A program made the position numbers and the translations under genes. DNA of 60,374 bases, from NCBI GenBank assembly GCA_041946965.1, contig JBHGBM010000047.1, forward strand, positions 1-60,374. The letters run 5' to 3'. Below the pieces are notes generated by a model. It had not been told where the DNA came from. It searched no databases and was given only the letters and a program-made list of their open reading frames with translations. Source of the DNA: JBHGBM01 sp041946965 (GTDB taxonomy: Bacteria > Acidobacteriota > Terriglobia > Bryobacterales > Bryobacteraceae). Positions 25,065 through 33,383 of this stretch are shown here, in pieces. The number at the start of each line of letters is the position of its first letter. Within the stretch, counting starts at the first letter, position 1.

Positions 25065-26495
25065 CTACGACGACACCGCCGCCGTATCCTTTGTGCGGCG
25101 CTGCCAGGCTTCCAGCGCCGCGCGCATCTTCCGCACCGTGGCCGCCGATTCCGGCTTGTAGAACAGGTTGTTCTCCTCCAGCGGATCGCGGTTGCGGTCG
25201 AACAACAGGCAGTTGTCGTCGCGGAAGAGCGCCATCTTCCAGCCCTCGGGTGAAATCACGGCGCGGGAGAGCGGGTTGTCCCACTCGATGATCACGTGGG
25301 CGTCCGCGCGCGTGCGCCCTTCCACCAGCGGCGTGAGACTCTCGCCCGCCAGCCCCCCGGGGTTGCGCGCCCCCATCCACTCCAGCAGCGTGGGCACGAT
25401 GTCGATGTGGCTCACCGGTTGCGCCACGCGCACCTGGCGCTTCTGGCGCCACGGCACCCGCGCCAGCAACGGGATGCGCACGGCCTCCTCGTAAAACACA
25501 CCCTTGGCGAGCAATCCGTGGGACCCGCCCATTTCACCGTGGTCGCTGGTGAACACGATGATGGTGTTTTCCGCCTGGCCGGAGGCTTCGAGCGCCCACA
25601 GAATGCGCCCCACCGCCTGGTCCATCTGCGTGCACAGGCCGGCGTAATTGCGGCGCAATTGCTGCATCTCCTCACGCTCCGGAGCGCCCTTGCGGCGGCT
25701 CCGGCGGTAGGCTTCGGGTTCGCGCTCGATGGGGCGGCCCGGGTAGTTCGCCGCCAGCGGCGCCTCTTCCGCGCTGTGCAGGTTGTTGTACGGGCCGTTG
25801 TGGGGCGTGTGCGGCTCCAGGAAGTTCACGTAGAGCATCCAGGGTTCCGCACGGTTTGCCAGTATGAAGTTCTGGGCGTGGGAGGCCAGGAACGCCGGCT
25901 TGCAGTGCTCCACGGGCAGCGTGGTCGAGAACTGGCGCGAAAACATGCCGTCCTTGCGGTCGGGCTTATAGCCGAGCTTGCGCAGGAACGCATCGTAGCT
26001 GCTCCGGGCGTTGCGGTCGCGGCCCGCCGAGAAATACTCGGCGTACATGTAGTCCTCGATGCTGACCCACTGCTCAAAGCCGCGCTGCGCGAAGACTTCG
26101 TCGCCCAGGTGCCACTTGCCGAAATACCCTGTGCGGTAGGAAGAGTCGTTGAGGAGCTGCGGCATCACCGGGAAGGATTGCGGCAACGGGATGTTATTGC
26201 GCACCAGGCCGGTGGTGTGGGGCCATTGCCCGCACATCACGCTGGACCGCGCGGGCGTGCACACGGGCTGCGTGTCGTAACAGCGGTCGAAGACGATGCT
26301 CTCCGCAGCCAGCCGGTTGAGCGCGGGCATGCGGAAGGCCGTGTTCCCGTAAGCGGCCATGGTGTCGGCCCGCTGCTGGTCGGTCCACAAGAACAGCAGG
26401 TTGGGTTTATCGCCCGCCCGCCGCGCCGCGCCCCGGGCCCCGGCCGCCGCCGCGCCGCCCGCCAGGCTCTGGAGCGCCCTTCGCCGTGTCATCAT
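25065..26495 (-). CDS. Sulfatase (S1 family, Cys-type)
   Basis: A 476-aa protein with a Tat leader (MMTRRRALQSLAGGAAAAGA). It has PNLLFLWTDQQRADTM (metal Asp pair) and the formylglycine signature CTPARSSVMCG, where the Cys is modified by an FGE/anSME-type enzyme. Also present are FGKWHLGDEVF, FVNFLEPHTPHNGPY, VFTSDHGEMGGSHGL and the C-terminal RNRDPLEENNLF. It removes sulfate esters from carbohydrates or aryl compounds outside the cytoplasm. The 3' end is 6 nt from the convergent propeller/PHP gene, and it is divergent from the TonB receptor. Confidence 0.93.
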   Translation of the reverse strand: MMTRRRALQSLAGGAAAAGARGAARRAGDKPNLLFLWTDQQRADTMAAYGNTAFRMPALNRLAAESIVFDRCYDTQPVCTPARSSVMCGQWPHTTGLVRNNIPLPQSFPVMPQLLNDSSYRTGYFGKWHLGDEVFAQRGFEQWVSIEDYMYAEYFSAGRDRNARSSYDAFLRKLGYKPDRKDGMFSRQFSTTLPVEHCKPAFLASHAQNFILANRAEPWMLYVNFLEPHTPHNGPYNNLHSAEEAPLAANYPGRPIEREPEAYRRSRRKGAPEREEMQQLRRNYAGLCTQMDQAVGRILWALEASGQAENTIIVFTSDHGEMGGSHGLLAKGVFYEEAVRIPLLARVPWRQKRQVRVAQPVSHIDIVPTLLEWMGARNPGGLAGESLTPLVEGRTRADAHVIIEWDNPLSRAVISPEGWKMALFRDDNCLLFDRNRDPLEENNLFYKPESAATVRKMRAALEAWQRRTKDTAAVSS

Positions 26496-26538
26496 ACCCA
26501 CCCAGGATACGACGGAAAACCACGCGAAGCACGGCCGT

Positions 26539-26588
26539 GTTCCGAATGCCGGAACGGGAACCACTCTCCGTTCCATCCACGGGAACGG
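26539..26588. promoter_or_regulatory. Two GTTCC/GGAAC palindromes upstream of the TonB receptor
   Basis: Palindrome 1 is GTTCCG-N5-CGGAAC (26539-26555). Palindrome 2 is CCGTTCC-N7-GGAACGG (26568-26588). An extra GGAAC lies between them (26557-26561). A TTGACT -35-like hexamer follows at 26592-26597, with a weak CATAAG -10 candidate. This is the divergent region between the sulfatase and the receptor, so it is a plausible operator for both. Confidence 0.5.
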
Positions 26589-26630
26589 GTATTGACTCCG
26601 GCGCCGCGTGGCGAAACCATAAGAGACGCT

Positions 26631-29600
26631 ATGATCCGCTTCGCGCTTGTGTTCGCACTCGTTTGCTCCGCGCTGCCGGTTGAGATTGCGGCGCAGGAGT
26701 CCCGCGCAACTCTGCTCGGCCGCGTGGTGGACGCGACCGGCTCCGTCATTCCGGGCGCCGGGGTGACGGTGCTGCACGAAGCCACCAACACCGCCAGCCG
26801 CACCCAGACCAATGCCGAGGGACACTTCATCACGCCGCCTCTCGACCCCGGCATGTACAGCATTACCGTGGAAGCAACCGGTTTCAAGAAGAGCGTGAAG
26901 AGCGGTGTGGAACTGCACGTGGCGGACCGCATCGAGCTGGAGTTCCGCCTGGAAGTGGGCGCACTCACCGAGTCGGTCACGGTCACCGGAGAGGCGGGGC
27001 TGGTGGAAACCACGCGCGCCGATCTTTCCCAGGTGGTGGACCGCCGCTTCGTGGACCTGCTGTACATCCCCAACCGCAATCCGCTCGGGTTGGTCTCGCT
27101 CACGGCTGGCGTGGAGGGCGGCGGCGGGCGTTTCACCTCGACCGAGCAGCAGGGCTTCAGCGTGCACGGAGGCGGCGCCACCACCGGCAACAACGAGATC
27201 ATCGTGGACGGCGCTTCCGTGGTCATGCCGCGGCAGGGCGGCGCCGTGGCCACCTCCCCCGGCGGCGACGCGGTGGAGGAAGTGCGCGTCCAGACCACTA
27301 TGTTCGACGCCGCCTACGGCCACAGCAACGGCGGCGTGGTCACCTACGCCACCCGCGGCGGAACCAACCAGGTGCACGGCTCGTTCGAGATGTTCTACCG
27401 CAACAAGGTGCTGGAGGCCAACGGCTGGACGAACAACCGGAACGGCCTGGAACGCGGTGACGTGGACCGCACCTTCTTTTCCGGCACGCTGGGCGGCCCC
27501 GTGTATTTGCCCCGCCTCTATAACGGCCGCAACCGCACCTTCTTCTTCATGGCGGTGGAGGGCGAGAACGTGAAGAACGCCAGCCTGAACCAGGGCCGGG
27601 TTCCCACCGAACTCGAACGCAAGGGGGATTTCTCCCAGACCCTCAACAGCCAGGGCACCAAACTGGATCTGTACGACCCCTTCTCCACCGTAGTCTCGGG
27701 GGTGAGGGCCACGCGCCAGCCGTTCCCCAACGCGAAGATTCCGGCGTCGCTGATCAACGAAACCGGCGCGGCCATGATCAACGCCTTCCCCATGCCGAAC
27801 CAGAACGTGCCGGCGCGGCTGGGCTTGTACAACTGGGCTTCGCTCGCCGGGGCCAGCCAGCCCGGCCTTCAGCTCAGCGGCCGCATCGACCAGGTGGTCA
27901 GCCAGCGGCAGAAGCTCTTCGGACGCTTCTCTTACATGCGGCAGCAGAACCGCTATGAGAACCTTCCCCAGGGCCTGTTGAAAGCGCCCGTCGGCGGCCA
28001 GCCCAACGAAGCGCTGCGGCACTTCTGGAACGCCAGTCTGAACGACGATCTCACCCTCGGCCCCAGCTTCGTGGTCACCCTGCGCGCCAACTTCGGGCGG
28101 TATGCCAACTCCGCTTACCTCACCGGGAACCGGCTGGATCCCGCCGTGCTGAAGGTGCCGGAGATCATCCTGCGCAATTCGCTCACACGCGCCTGGCCGG
28201 GCATCGATATCGGCGACGGCTCCCTCACGCTGGGCAACGCCCTCAAGGAGCGCGCCAACGACACATGGTCGTTCGCTCCCGCGTTCACCAAGCTCGCGGG
28301 CGCGCACAGCATACGTTTCGGCGCGGACCTGCGCCTGGTGAACTGGAACGAGTACAGTCCGGGTTCGGACGCCGCCGGCGCGTTCAAGTTCACCAACACC
28401 TTCACGCGCTCGGACCCGTTCACCTCCAGCACGGGCAGAACGAGCGGCGCCGGCATGGCCTCGCTGCTGCTGGGCGTGGCCGATAGCGGCAACCTGGGCG
28501 GCCCCACGCCCTACTCCCTGCGCGACTATTACTACGGCCTTTACGTGCAGGACGAGTGGAAGATCGCGCGCCGCCTGACCCTGAACCTGGGACTGCGCTA
28601 CGAGCTGGAAACACCCTGGCGCGAGCGCTACGACCGGCTCTCCTGGGGCTTCGACTATGACGCCGCCAGCCCTATCAAGGCCCCCGGGCTTCCCGTGCGC
28701 GGCGGGCTCGTGTTCGCCAACACCAGCGGCAGACCGCGCTGGCAGGGCAACATGGATCGCAACAATTTCGGACCGCGCGCCGGCGTGGTTTACGAACTGC
28801 GCCCGGGCACCGTGCTGCGCGCCGGCTACGGCCTGTTCTTCGCCAGTCCGGCGGGAAACCTGGATACCGGCAGCGGCGTGCCCTCCACGTTCAACGTCTC
28901 CGCGCCTTACGTAGGCACTACCGACGGCGGCGCCACGCCGTACACCACCATCTCGAACCCCTATCCCAACGGCGTGCCCGCGCCGCCCGGAAACAAGGAA
29001 GGCCTGGCCACCCGCGCGGGAACCAGCCTGGATTACCTGAACCAGAACCGCGTGGTGCCCTATACCCAGCAGTGGCAGTTCAGCGTCCAGCAGGCGCTGC
29101 CGTTCCGCATGCGCCTGGAAGCCGCTTACGTCGGCATGCTCAGCCTGAAGGGCTTCGAAAGCTTCGGACTGAACGAAAAGCCGGACGCCTACCTCGCGCT
29201 GGGCGCGGAGGAGAACCGCAGGGTGCCGAACCCGTTCTACGGCGTGCTGCCCGCGAGCACCTCGCTCGGTTCTTCCAGCACCGTGGTGCAGCGGCAGCTT
29301 TGGCTGGCCTATCCGCAGTACACCAGCCTGGGCATCGACGGAGTCAATTCCCACACCACCGCCTACAACGGCCTGGAAGTGAGCCTCGACAAGCGTTTCT
29401 CGCACGGTTTGAGCCTGATCTGGAATTACCGCTGGGCGAAGATGATGGAGAACAATCTCACCAGCATGGTCAATACCAGGCATTACCGGGCCATTTCTGA
29501 CGCGGACCGCGCTCGCGTGGTGAACCTGGCGGTGGTCTACGAACTGCCTTTTGCGGCGCATTCGGGCAGGCTGGTGCGCGCCGTGGCGGGCGGCTGGACC

Positions 29601-30053
29601 ATCAGCGGGAGGACCTATCTGGCCTCGGGCACGCCGATGTCTATCTCCGATACCAACGGGCGTCCCATCCGGCTGCGCAACGCCGCCCTCGGCGGCCGCG
29701 TGCGCGACCGCCTCGGGGACCGCCGGGACTCTCGCACCGGAGAGGTGCTGAACCCGTACTTCGATACCACGGCCTTTGTCTCGCTGCCGACCCAGTACAC
29801 CATTTCGCCCGAACCGCCCATGTTCGCCGAACTCCGCTCGCCGGGCCGTTTCACCACCGACCTTTCACTGATTAAGCGCTTCACCGTCTGGGAGCGGCTG
29901 AAAGTGGACGCCCGCATGGACGCGGTGAACTTCACTAACACGCCCCAGTTCGAATCTCCGGGCACCAACATGGCGAACAAGGCCACCTTCGGGGTGATCG
30001 AAAGGGCCGGAAACCCCCGGGTGGTGCAACTGGCTTTCCGCGCCGTGTTCTGA
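26631..30053 (+). CDS. Oar-like TonB-dependent outer-membrane receptor with carboxypeptidase-regulatory domain
   Basis: An 1140-aa protein with a signal peptide (MIRFALVFALVCSALPVEIAAQ). Residues ~25-110 are a carboxypeptidase-regulatory-like domain (ATLLGRVVDATGSVIPGAG, TNAEGHFITPPLDPGMYSI). A plug-like region follows (VTVTGEAGLVETTRADLSQV, GNNEIIVDGASV, GGVVTYATRGGTNQVHGSF) and then a long beta-barrel ending VVQLAFRAVF, with the final aromatic residue typical of outer-membrane proteins. Acidobacteria carry many of these Oar/SusC-like proteins for uptake of oligosaccharides or other polymers. It sits behind two palindromes and beside a sulfatase, suggesting uptake of a sulfated-glycan product. 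Confidence 0.92.
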   Translation: MIRFALVFALVCSALPVEIAAQESRATLLGRVVDATGSVIPGAGVTVLHEATNTASRTQTNAEGHFITPPLDPGMYSITVEATGFKKSVKSGVELHVADRIELEFRLEVGALTESVTVTGEAGLVETTRADLSQVVDRRFVDLLYIPNRNPLGLVSLTAGVEGGGGRFTSTEQQGFSVHGGGATTGNNEIIVDGASVVMPRQGGAVATSPGGDAVEEVRVQTTMFDAAYGHSNGGVVTYATRGGTNQVHGSFEMFYRNKVLEANGWTNNRNGLERGDVDRTFFSGTLGGPVYLPRLYNGRNRTFFFMAVEGENVKNASLNQGRVPTELERKGDFSQTLNSQGTKLDLYDPFSTVVSGVRATRQPFPNAKIPASLINETGAAMINAFPMPNQNVPARLGLYNWASLAGASQPGLQLSGRIDQVVSQRQKLFGRFSYMRQQNRYENLPQGLLKAPVGGQPNEALRHFWNASLNDDLTLGPSFVVTLRANFGRYANSAYLTGNRLDPAVLKVPEIILRNSLTRAWPGIDIGDGSLTLGNALKERANDTWSFAPAFTKLAGAHSIRFGADLRLVNWNEYSPGSDAAGAFKFTNTFTRSDPFTSSTGRTSGAGMASLLLGVADSGNLGGPTPYSLRDYYYGLYVQDEWKIARRLTLNLGLRYELETPWRERYDRLSWGFDYDAASPIKAPGLPVRGGLVFANTSGRPRWQGNMDRNNFGPRAGVVYELRPGTVLRAGYGLFFASPAGNLDTGSGVPSTFNVSAPYVGTTDGGATPYTTISNPYPNGVPAPPGNKEGLATRAGTSLDYLNQNRVVPYTQQWQFSVQQALPFRMRLEAAYVGMLSLKGFESFGLNEKPDAYLALGAEENRRVPNPFYGVLPASTSLGSSSTVVQRQLWLAYPQYTSLGIDGVNSHTTAYNGLEVSLDKRFSHGLSLIWNYRWAKMMENNLTSMVNTRHYRAISDADRARVVNLAVVYELPFAAHSGRLVRAVAGGWTISGRTYLASGTPMSISDTNGRPIRLRNAALGGRVRDRLGDRRDSRTGEVLNPYFDTTAFVSLPTQYTISPEPPMFAELRSPGRFTTDLSLIKRFTVWERLKVDARMDAVNFTNTPQFESPGTNMANKATFGVIERAGNPRVVQLAFRAVF

Positions 30054-30132
30054 TTGGTTAAATTCGCTAAATCGAAACTTCGTCCGTAACGTCTCCGGCC
30101 TGCCGCAGCGTCTAAGAGGCAGGTTTCGATTC

Positions 30133-31221
30133 ATGCGCGTTCCGATCCTTGCTCTCGCCGGGTTTGCGCTTGCCCAGGCCCAGGTGGCTACCCTTCGCCC
30201 GGCCACGGAGTACTCCATGCCCGCCCATACGGTGGACGGGAACAGTCCGGGGTTCTGGCTGAACGGCTGGCTAACCGTGTTCACTTCCACGGGATATCCG
30301 CTCGCCATGAGCGGCTCGAGCCTGTTTGGGCTGACCGAGGATGTTCCGCCGGGGGTGGACCCGCCCGATCATTACCCGCTGTGGATCGAGGCGGCGTGGG
30401 TCGACGTGGACGGCACTGTCTATGGCTGGTATCACCATGAGCCCGGCGGTGTGTGTCCGGGTAAGAGCCTGACGGCGCCGCGCATCGGAGCGCTGGTTTC
30501 CAAGGACGGCGGCAAGACGTTTCAGGACCTTGGCATCGTGCTCTCTTCCGGCGACGCGCCGAATTGCAGCGCCCAGAACGGCTTCTTCGCGGGCGGCCAC
30601 GGGGACTTCTCCGTCATCCTCGATCAGGATTCCGAGTACTTCTACTTCCTGTTCACCAATTACGGTGGAGCGGGGCAGGGCGTATCGGTCGCCCGCATGG
30701 CATTCGAGGACCGCGCCAATCCGAAAGGCACCGTGTGGAAGTATTACCAGGGCGACTGGAACCAGCCGGGCGAAGGCGGCGCGGTCACGCCCGTTTTTCC
30801 CGCCTCGGTATCCTGGGCCGCACCCGACACGAACTCCTTTTGGGGACCTTCGGTGCACTTCAACACCTTCCTCAACCAGTACGTGGCGGTCCTGAACCAC
30901 GCCTGTTGCAAACCCGGCTGGCCGCAGGAAGGCATCTATCTGACTTTCATCCCCGACCTGAGCCAGCCTTCGGGCTGGACGGCTCCCACCAAGATCCTGG
31001 ATGCCGGCAAGATCGGTTTTGCGCCCGGTTACTACCCGCAGGTATTCGGAACGAACCCGGGCGAGACAGACACGCTGGCGGGCGAGGTGGCCCGGCTTTT
31101 CGTGAAGGGCGTGTCAAAATGGGAAATCGTGTTCTCCGCCTCCACCTCCTACGAATATCCCGAAGATCCCGAACCGCCGCCGGACGACCTGTTCACCCAG
31201 CAAAGCACCGGGCGGCCTTAG
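30133..31221 (+). CDS. Secreted beta-rich protein of unknown function (sialidase/GH43-like strands)
   Basis: A 362-aa protein with a signal peptide (MRVPILALAGFALAQAQ). Its repeating strand pattern (AAWVDVDGTVYGWYHHEP, ALVSKDGGKTFQDLG, GGHGDFSVILDQDSEYFY, FWGPSVHFNTFLNQYVAVLN) resembles a five-bladed propeller with a BNR-type S.DGG.TF motif. Four cysteines are visible, including a CC pair (NHACCKPG). No catalytic acid set can be assigned. It follows the receptor by 79 nt on the same strand and could be a binding or glycoside-processing partner. It overlaps the convergent phosphatase gene by 4 nt. Confidence 0.6.
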   Translation: MRVPILALAGFALAQAQVATLRPATEYSMPAHTVDGNSPGFWLNGWLTVFTSTGYPLAMSGSSLFGLTEDVPPGVDPPDHYPLWIEAAWVDVDGTVYGWYHHEPGGVCPGKSLTAPRIGALVSKDGGKTFQDLGIVLSSGDAPNCSAQNGFFAGGHGDFSVILDQDSEYFYFLFTNYGGAGQGVSVARMAFEDRANPKGTVWKYYQGDWNQPGEGGAVTPVFPASVSWAAPDTNSFWGPSVHFNTFLNQYVAVLNHACCKPGWPQEGIYLTFIPDLSQPSGWTAPTKILDAGKIGFAPGYYPQVFGTNPGETDTLAGEVARLFVKGVSKWEIVFSASTSYEYPEDPEPPPDDLFTQQSTGRP

Positions 31222-32867
31222 GATTGAACCGGGGGTGCGTACTCCAGCACCAGCAGCGTGAGGTCGTCGGCGTTGGGCTCGCCCTGGGCAAAGCTCATCA
31301 CATCTGCTAACAGGTTGCGGTGGAAGTCTCCGCAGCATTCGCCGGCGCTCGCCTGGGCAGCCTGCCGCAGGCGCTTGCGGCCGTAGAATTCGCCCGCCGG
31401 GTTGCGGGTTTCCGTCACTCCGTCGGAGAAGATGACGATCTTGTCGCCGGCGGCCAGGGTTATCTTCCCGCTTGCGTATTCCGCCGGGTCGATGAGGCCG
31501 AGCGGCGTTCCGGTGGCCTCCAGCCATGACGTCTCGCCCCCGCGGCGAAGCAGCAGCGGTGCGCAGTGGCCGGCGTTGATGTAGTTGCAGCAACCGCTCT
31601 GCTCCACCACGCAATAGAAGACGGTGGCGTACTTCTCTCCCCCCGTGCGCTCGTTCAGGAAGTGGTTCAGCCGCGACATGCCGCTGCCTAGTTGCTCAAA
31701 TCCGGCCGTGAAGGTCAGCATGGCGCCTTGCAGCAGCGAAGCCAGCAGCGCCGAGCTCACCCCCTTGCCCGAGACATCCGCCACCACTACGGACCAGCAC
31801 GCGGGACCTCTCTGGATCACGTCGTAGTAGTCGCCGCCCACCTGGTGGCATGCCACGCTGCTGCCTGCGGCGCGGAACCATCCCGATGACGGCAGCGAGC
31901 GGGGCAGGAGGCTTTGCTGGATGTCGCGCGCCACCGCAAGCTCCTCTTCCATGTGCCGCTTCAGGCGCTCCTGTTCGAGCAGGCGCGCATTCTCCAGCAC
32001 GGTGGAGGCTTCGATGGCCAACGCCTGAAGCAACTCGCGGTTGCCGCCCGTCATGTCCGCGGCGGAGACGCGCGAGTCCATGTACAGCACGCCGGCGGTG
32101 TTGGAGGCCGCCGATAACACGCTGGTCGCCTCGGGAGCGACGGTGGCCACCCGCACCAGCGGCACGCAGATCACGCTGCGCAGTTCCAGGTCCGCCACGG
32201 TGCGTCCGGCATCGGCTGCCAGCGGGTCGAAATTCATGCTGAGCAGGTCGTGCCGGCTGTCGAGCGCGCGGGCGATGACGCCGCGCGGGACGCGCAGATC
32301 ATCCGCGGGCAGGTCCACGCCGCCGCGGCTTCGGGCCACTCTCACCTCCAGGCCGTCTTCGGAGCGCAGCAGCAGAAATCCGCGCTCCGCTCCGGTGACG
32401 GCGAGCGCGGCGTCCACCACCGAGCGCAGCACATCGTCGATCGAGAACCCGGCCTGAAGCTCGCGGGCGATGTCGAGCACGGCCCGCAGCCGCGCCAGGT
32501 TGGCGCCCATGCCGGGCGCGGGCGCAGGCTCATCCAGACGCCCGGCCAGGCGCGCGAGGCCGGCGCCTTCGGGCACGAAGATCAGATGGTAGGAGTCCTC
32601 CACGCCGAAGTCGATGCGGTCGGACTGGCGCAGCAGCTCGCGCTCCACGCGGCGGCCGTTCACCCACACGCCGTAGCGGCTGCCCACGTCCTCGATGGCG
32701 TATTCGCCGTTTTCGAACACGATGCGGGCGTGATTCCGCGAGGCGCGGCTGTCGCGCAGAACCAGGTGATTGTCCGGCTGGCGTCCGATGCGAAACGGGA
32801 GCGGTTCCAAGGGTACGCGCGCGCGGTGTCCGTCGGGATCCACAACCAACAGCGAAGCGGCGGTCAT
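31218..32867 (-). CDS. FHA-GAF-SpoIIE (PP2C) serine phosphatase
   Basis: A 549-aa protein in three parts. Residues ~1-105 are an FHA domain (FRIGRQPDNHLVLRDSRASR, NHARIVFENG), which binds phosphothreonine. Residues ~135-305 are a GAF domain. Residues ~335-549 are a SpoIIE/RsbU-type PP2C phosphatase with GGDYYD, VADVSGKGVSSAL, INAGHCAPLLL, IFSDGVTETRNPAGE and DDLTLLVL, supplying the metal-binding Asp residues. Such enzymes usually dephosphorylate anti-anti-sigma factors in stress signalling. The ATG overlaps the stop of fur (ATGA), so it is translationally coupled. It is the last gene of a GH-fur-phosphatase series. Confidence 0.9.
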   Translation of the reverse strand: MTAASLLVVDPDGHRARVPLEPLPFRIGRQPDNHLVLRDSRASRNHARIVFENGEYAIEDVGSRYGVWVNGRRVERELLRQSDRIDFGVEDSYHLIFVPEGAGLARLAGRLDEPAPAPGMGANLARLRAVLDIARELQAGFSIDDVLRSVVDAALAVTGAERGFLLLRSEDGLEVRVARSRGGVDLPADDLRVPRGVIARALDSRHDLLSMNFDPLAADAGRTVADLELRSVICVPLVRVATVAPEATSVLSAASNTAGVLYMDSRVSAADMTGGNRELLQALAIEASTVLENARLLEQERLKRHMEEELAVARDIQQSLLPRSLPSSGWFRAAGSSVACHQVGGDYYDVIQRGPACWSVVVADVSGKGVSSALLASLLQGAMLTFTAGFEQLGSGMSRLNHFLNERTGGEKYATVFYCVVEQSGCCNYINAGHCAPLLLRRGGETSWLEATGTPLGLIDPAEYASGKITLAAGDKIVIFSDGVTETRNPAGEFYGRKRLRQAAQASAGECCGDFHRNLLADVMSFAQGEPNADDLTLLVLEYAPPVQS

Positions 32868-33376
32868 GACTCGCGGCGCTTGAGCACGGCGCGCCGCCCC
32901 GTGCGGGGCAGGGCGCGCTCCAGCGATTGCTCGATATCGCGCTTGCGCAGGATCTGGCAATGCGCGCAATAGCCGCCCACTTCCGTGCGCGCCAGCAGGA
33001 CCTGGAAGCCGAAATGGCTCTCGATCTGCTTGCGCAGGCGCTGAAGCGGCTCGCCGTAGAACTCCTCCACCTTGCCGCAGCGCAGGCAGATCACGTGCGC
33101 GTGCTCCTGTTTGATGCGCGTCTCGTAATAATGCTGGTCGCCGGCGTGGTGCATCAGGTCGAGCTCGTCCACCAGCCCGCCCTCTTTCAGCATCCGCAGC
33201 GTGCGATATACCGTGACGCGGTTGATCTTGGGGTCCTGGAGCTTGGCGTCCTGGTAGAGGCGTTCGGCGTCCAGGTGCTGGCCGCTGCGGTCGATCAGCT
33301 CCAGCAGAATCCGGCGCTGCCTGGTGAGGCGCACTCCTTTTTCTTTGAGCGAGCCTTTAATCGAATCCGGCGGCAT
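32864..33376 (-). CDS. Fur-family transcriptional regulator
   Basis: A 170-aa protein. The winged helix contains GVRLTRQRRILLELI and PKINRVTVYRTLRMLKEGGL. The dimerisation and metal domain has HYYETRIKQEHAHVICL, the zinc pair CLRCG and a second pair CAHCQ. The C-terminal extension is Arg-rich. Fur proteins sense metal or peroxide (Fur, Zur, PerR) and repress target genes; the exact ligand cannot be told. A TAAAAT box (33386-33391, minus strand) lies 9 nt before the ATG, giving fur a promoter of its own inside the end of the upstream GH gene. Confidence 0.92.
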   Translation of the reverse strand: MPPDSIKGSLKEKGVRLTRQRRILLELIDRSGQHLDAERLYQDAKLQDPKINRVTVYRTLRMLKEGGLVDELDLMHHAGDQHYYETRIKQEHAHVICLRCGKVEEFYGEPLQRLRKQIESHFGFQVLLARTEVGGYCAHCQILRKRDIEQSLERALPRTGRRAVLKRRES

Positions 33377-33383
33377 GGCATCT

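Noticed and set aside
25065..29561. 1498-codon minus-strand open frame across the receptor gene
   Set aside because: Only the sulfatase part (25065-26495) shows family motifs. The rest is an antisense shadow of the TonB receptor caused by high GC.
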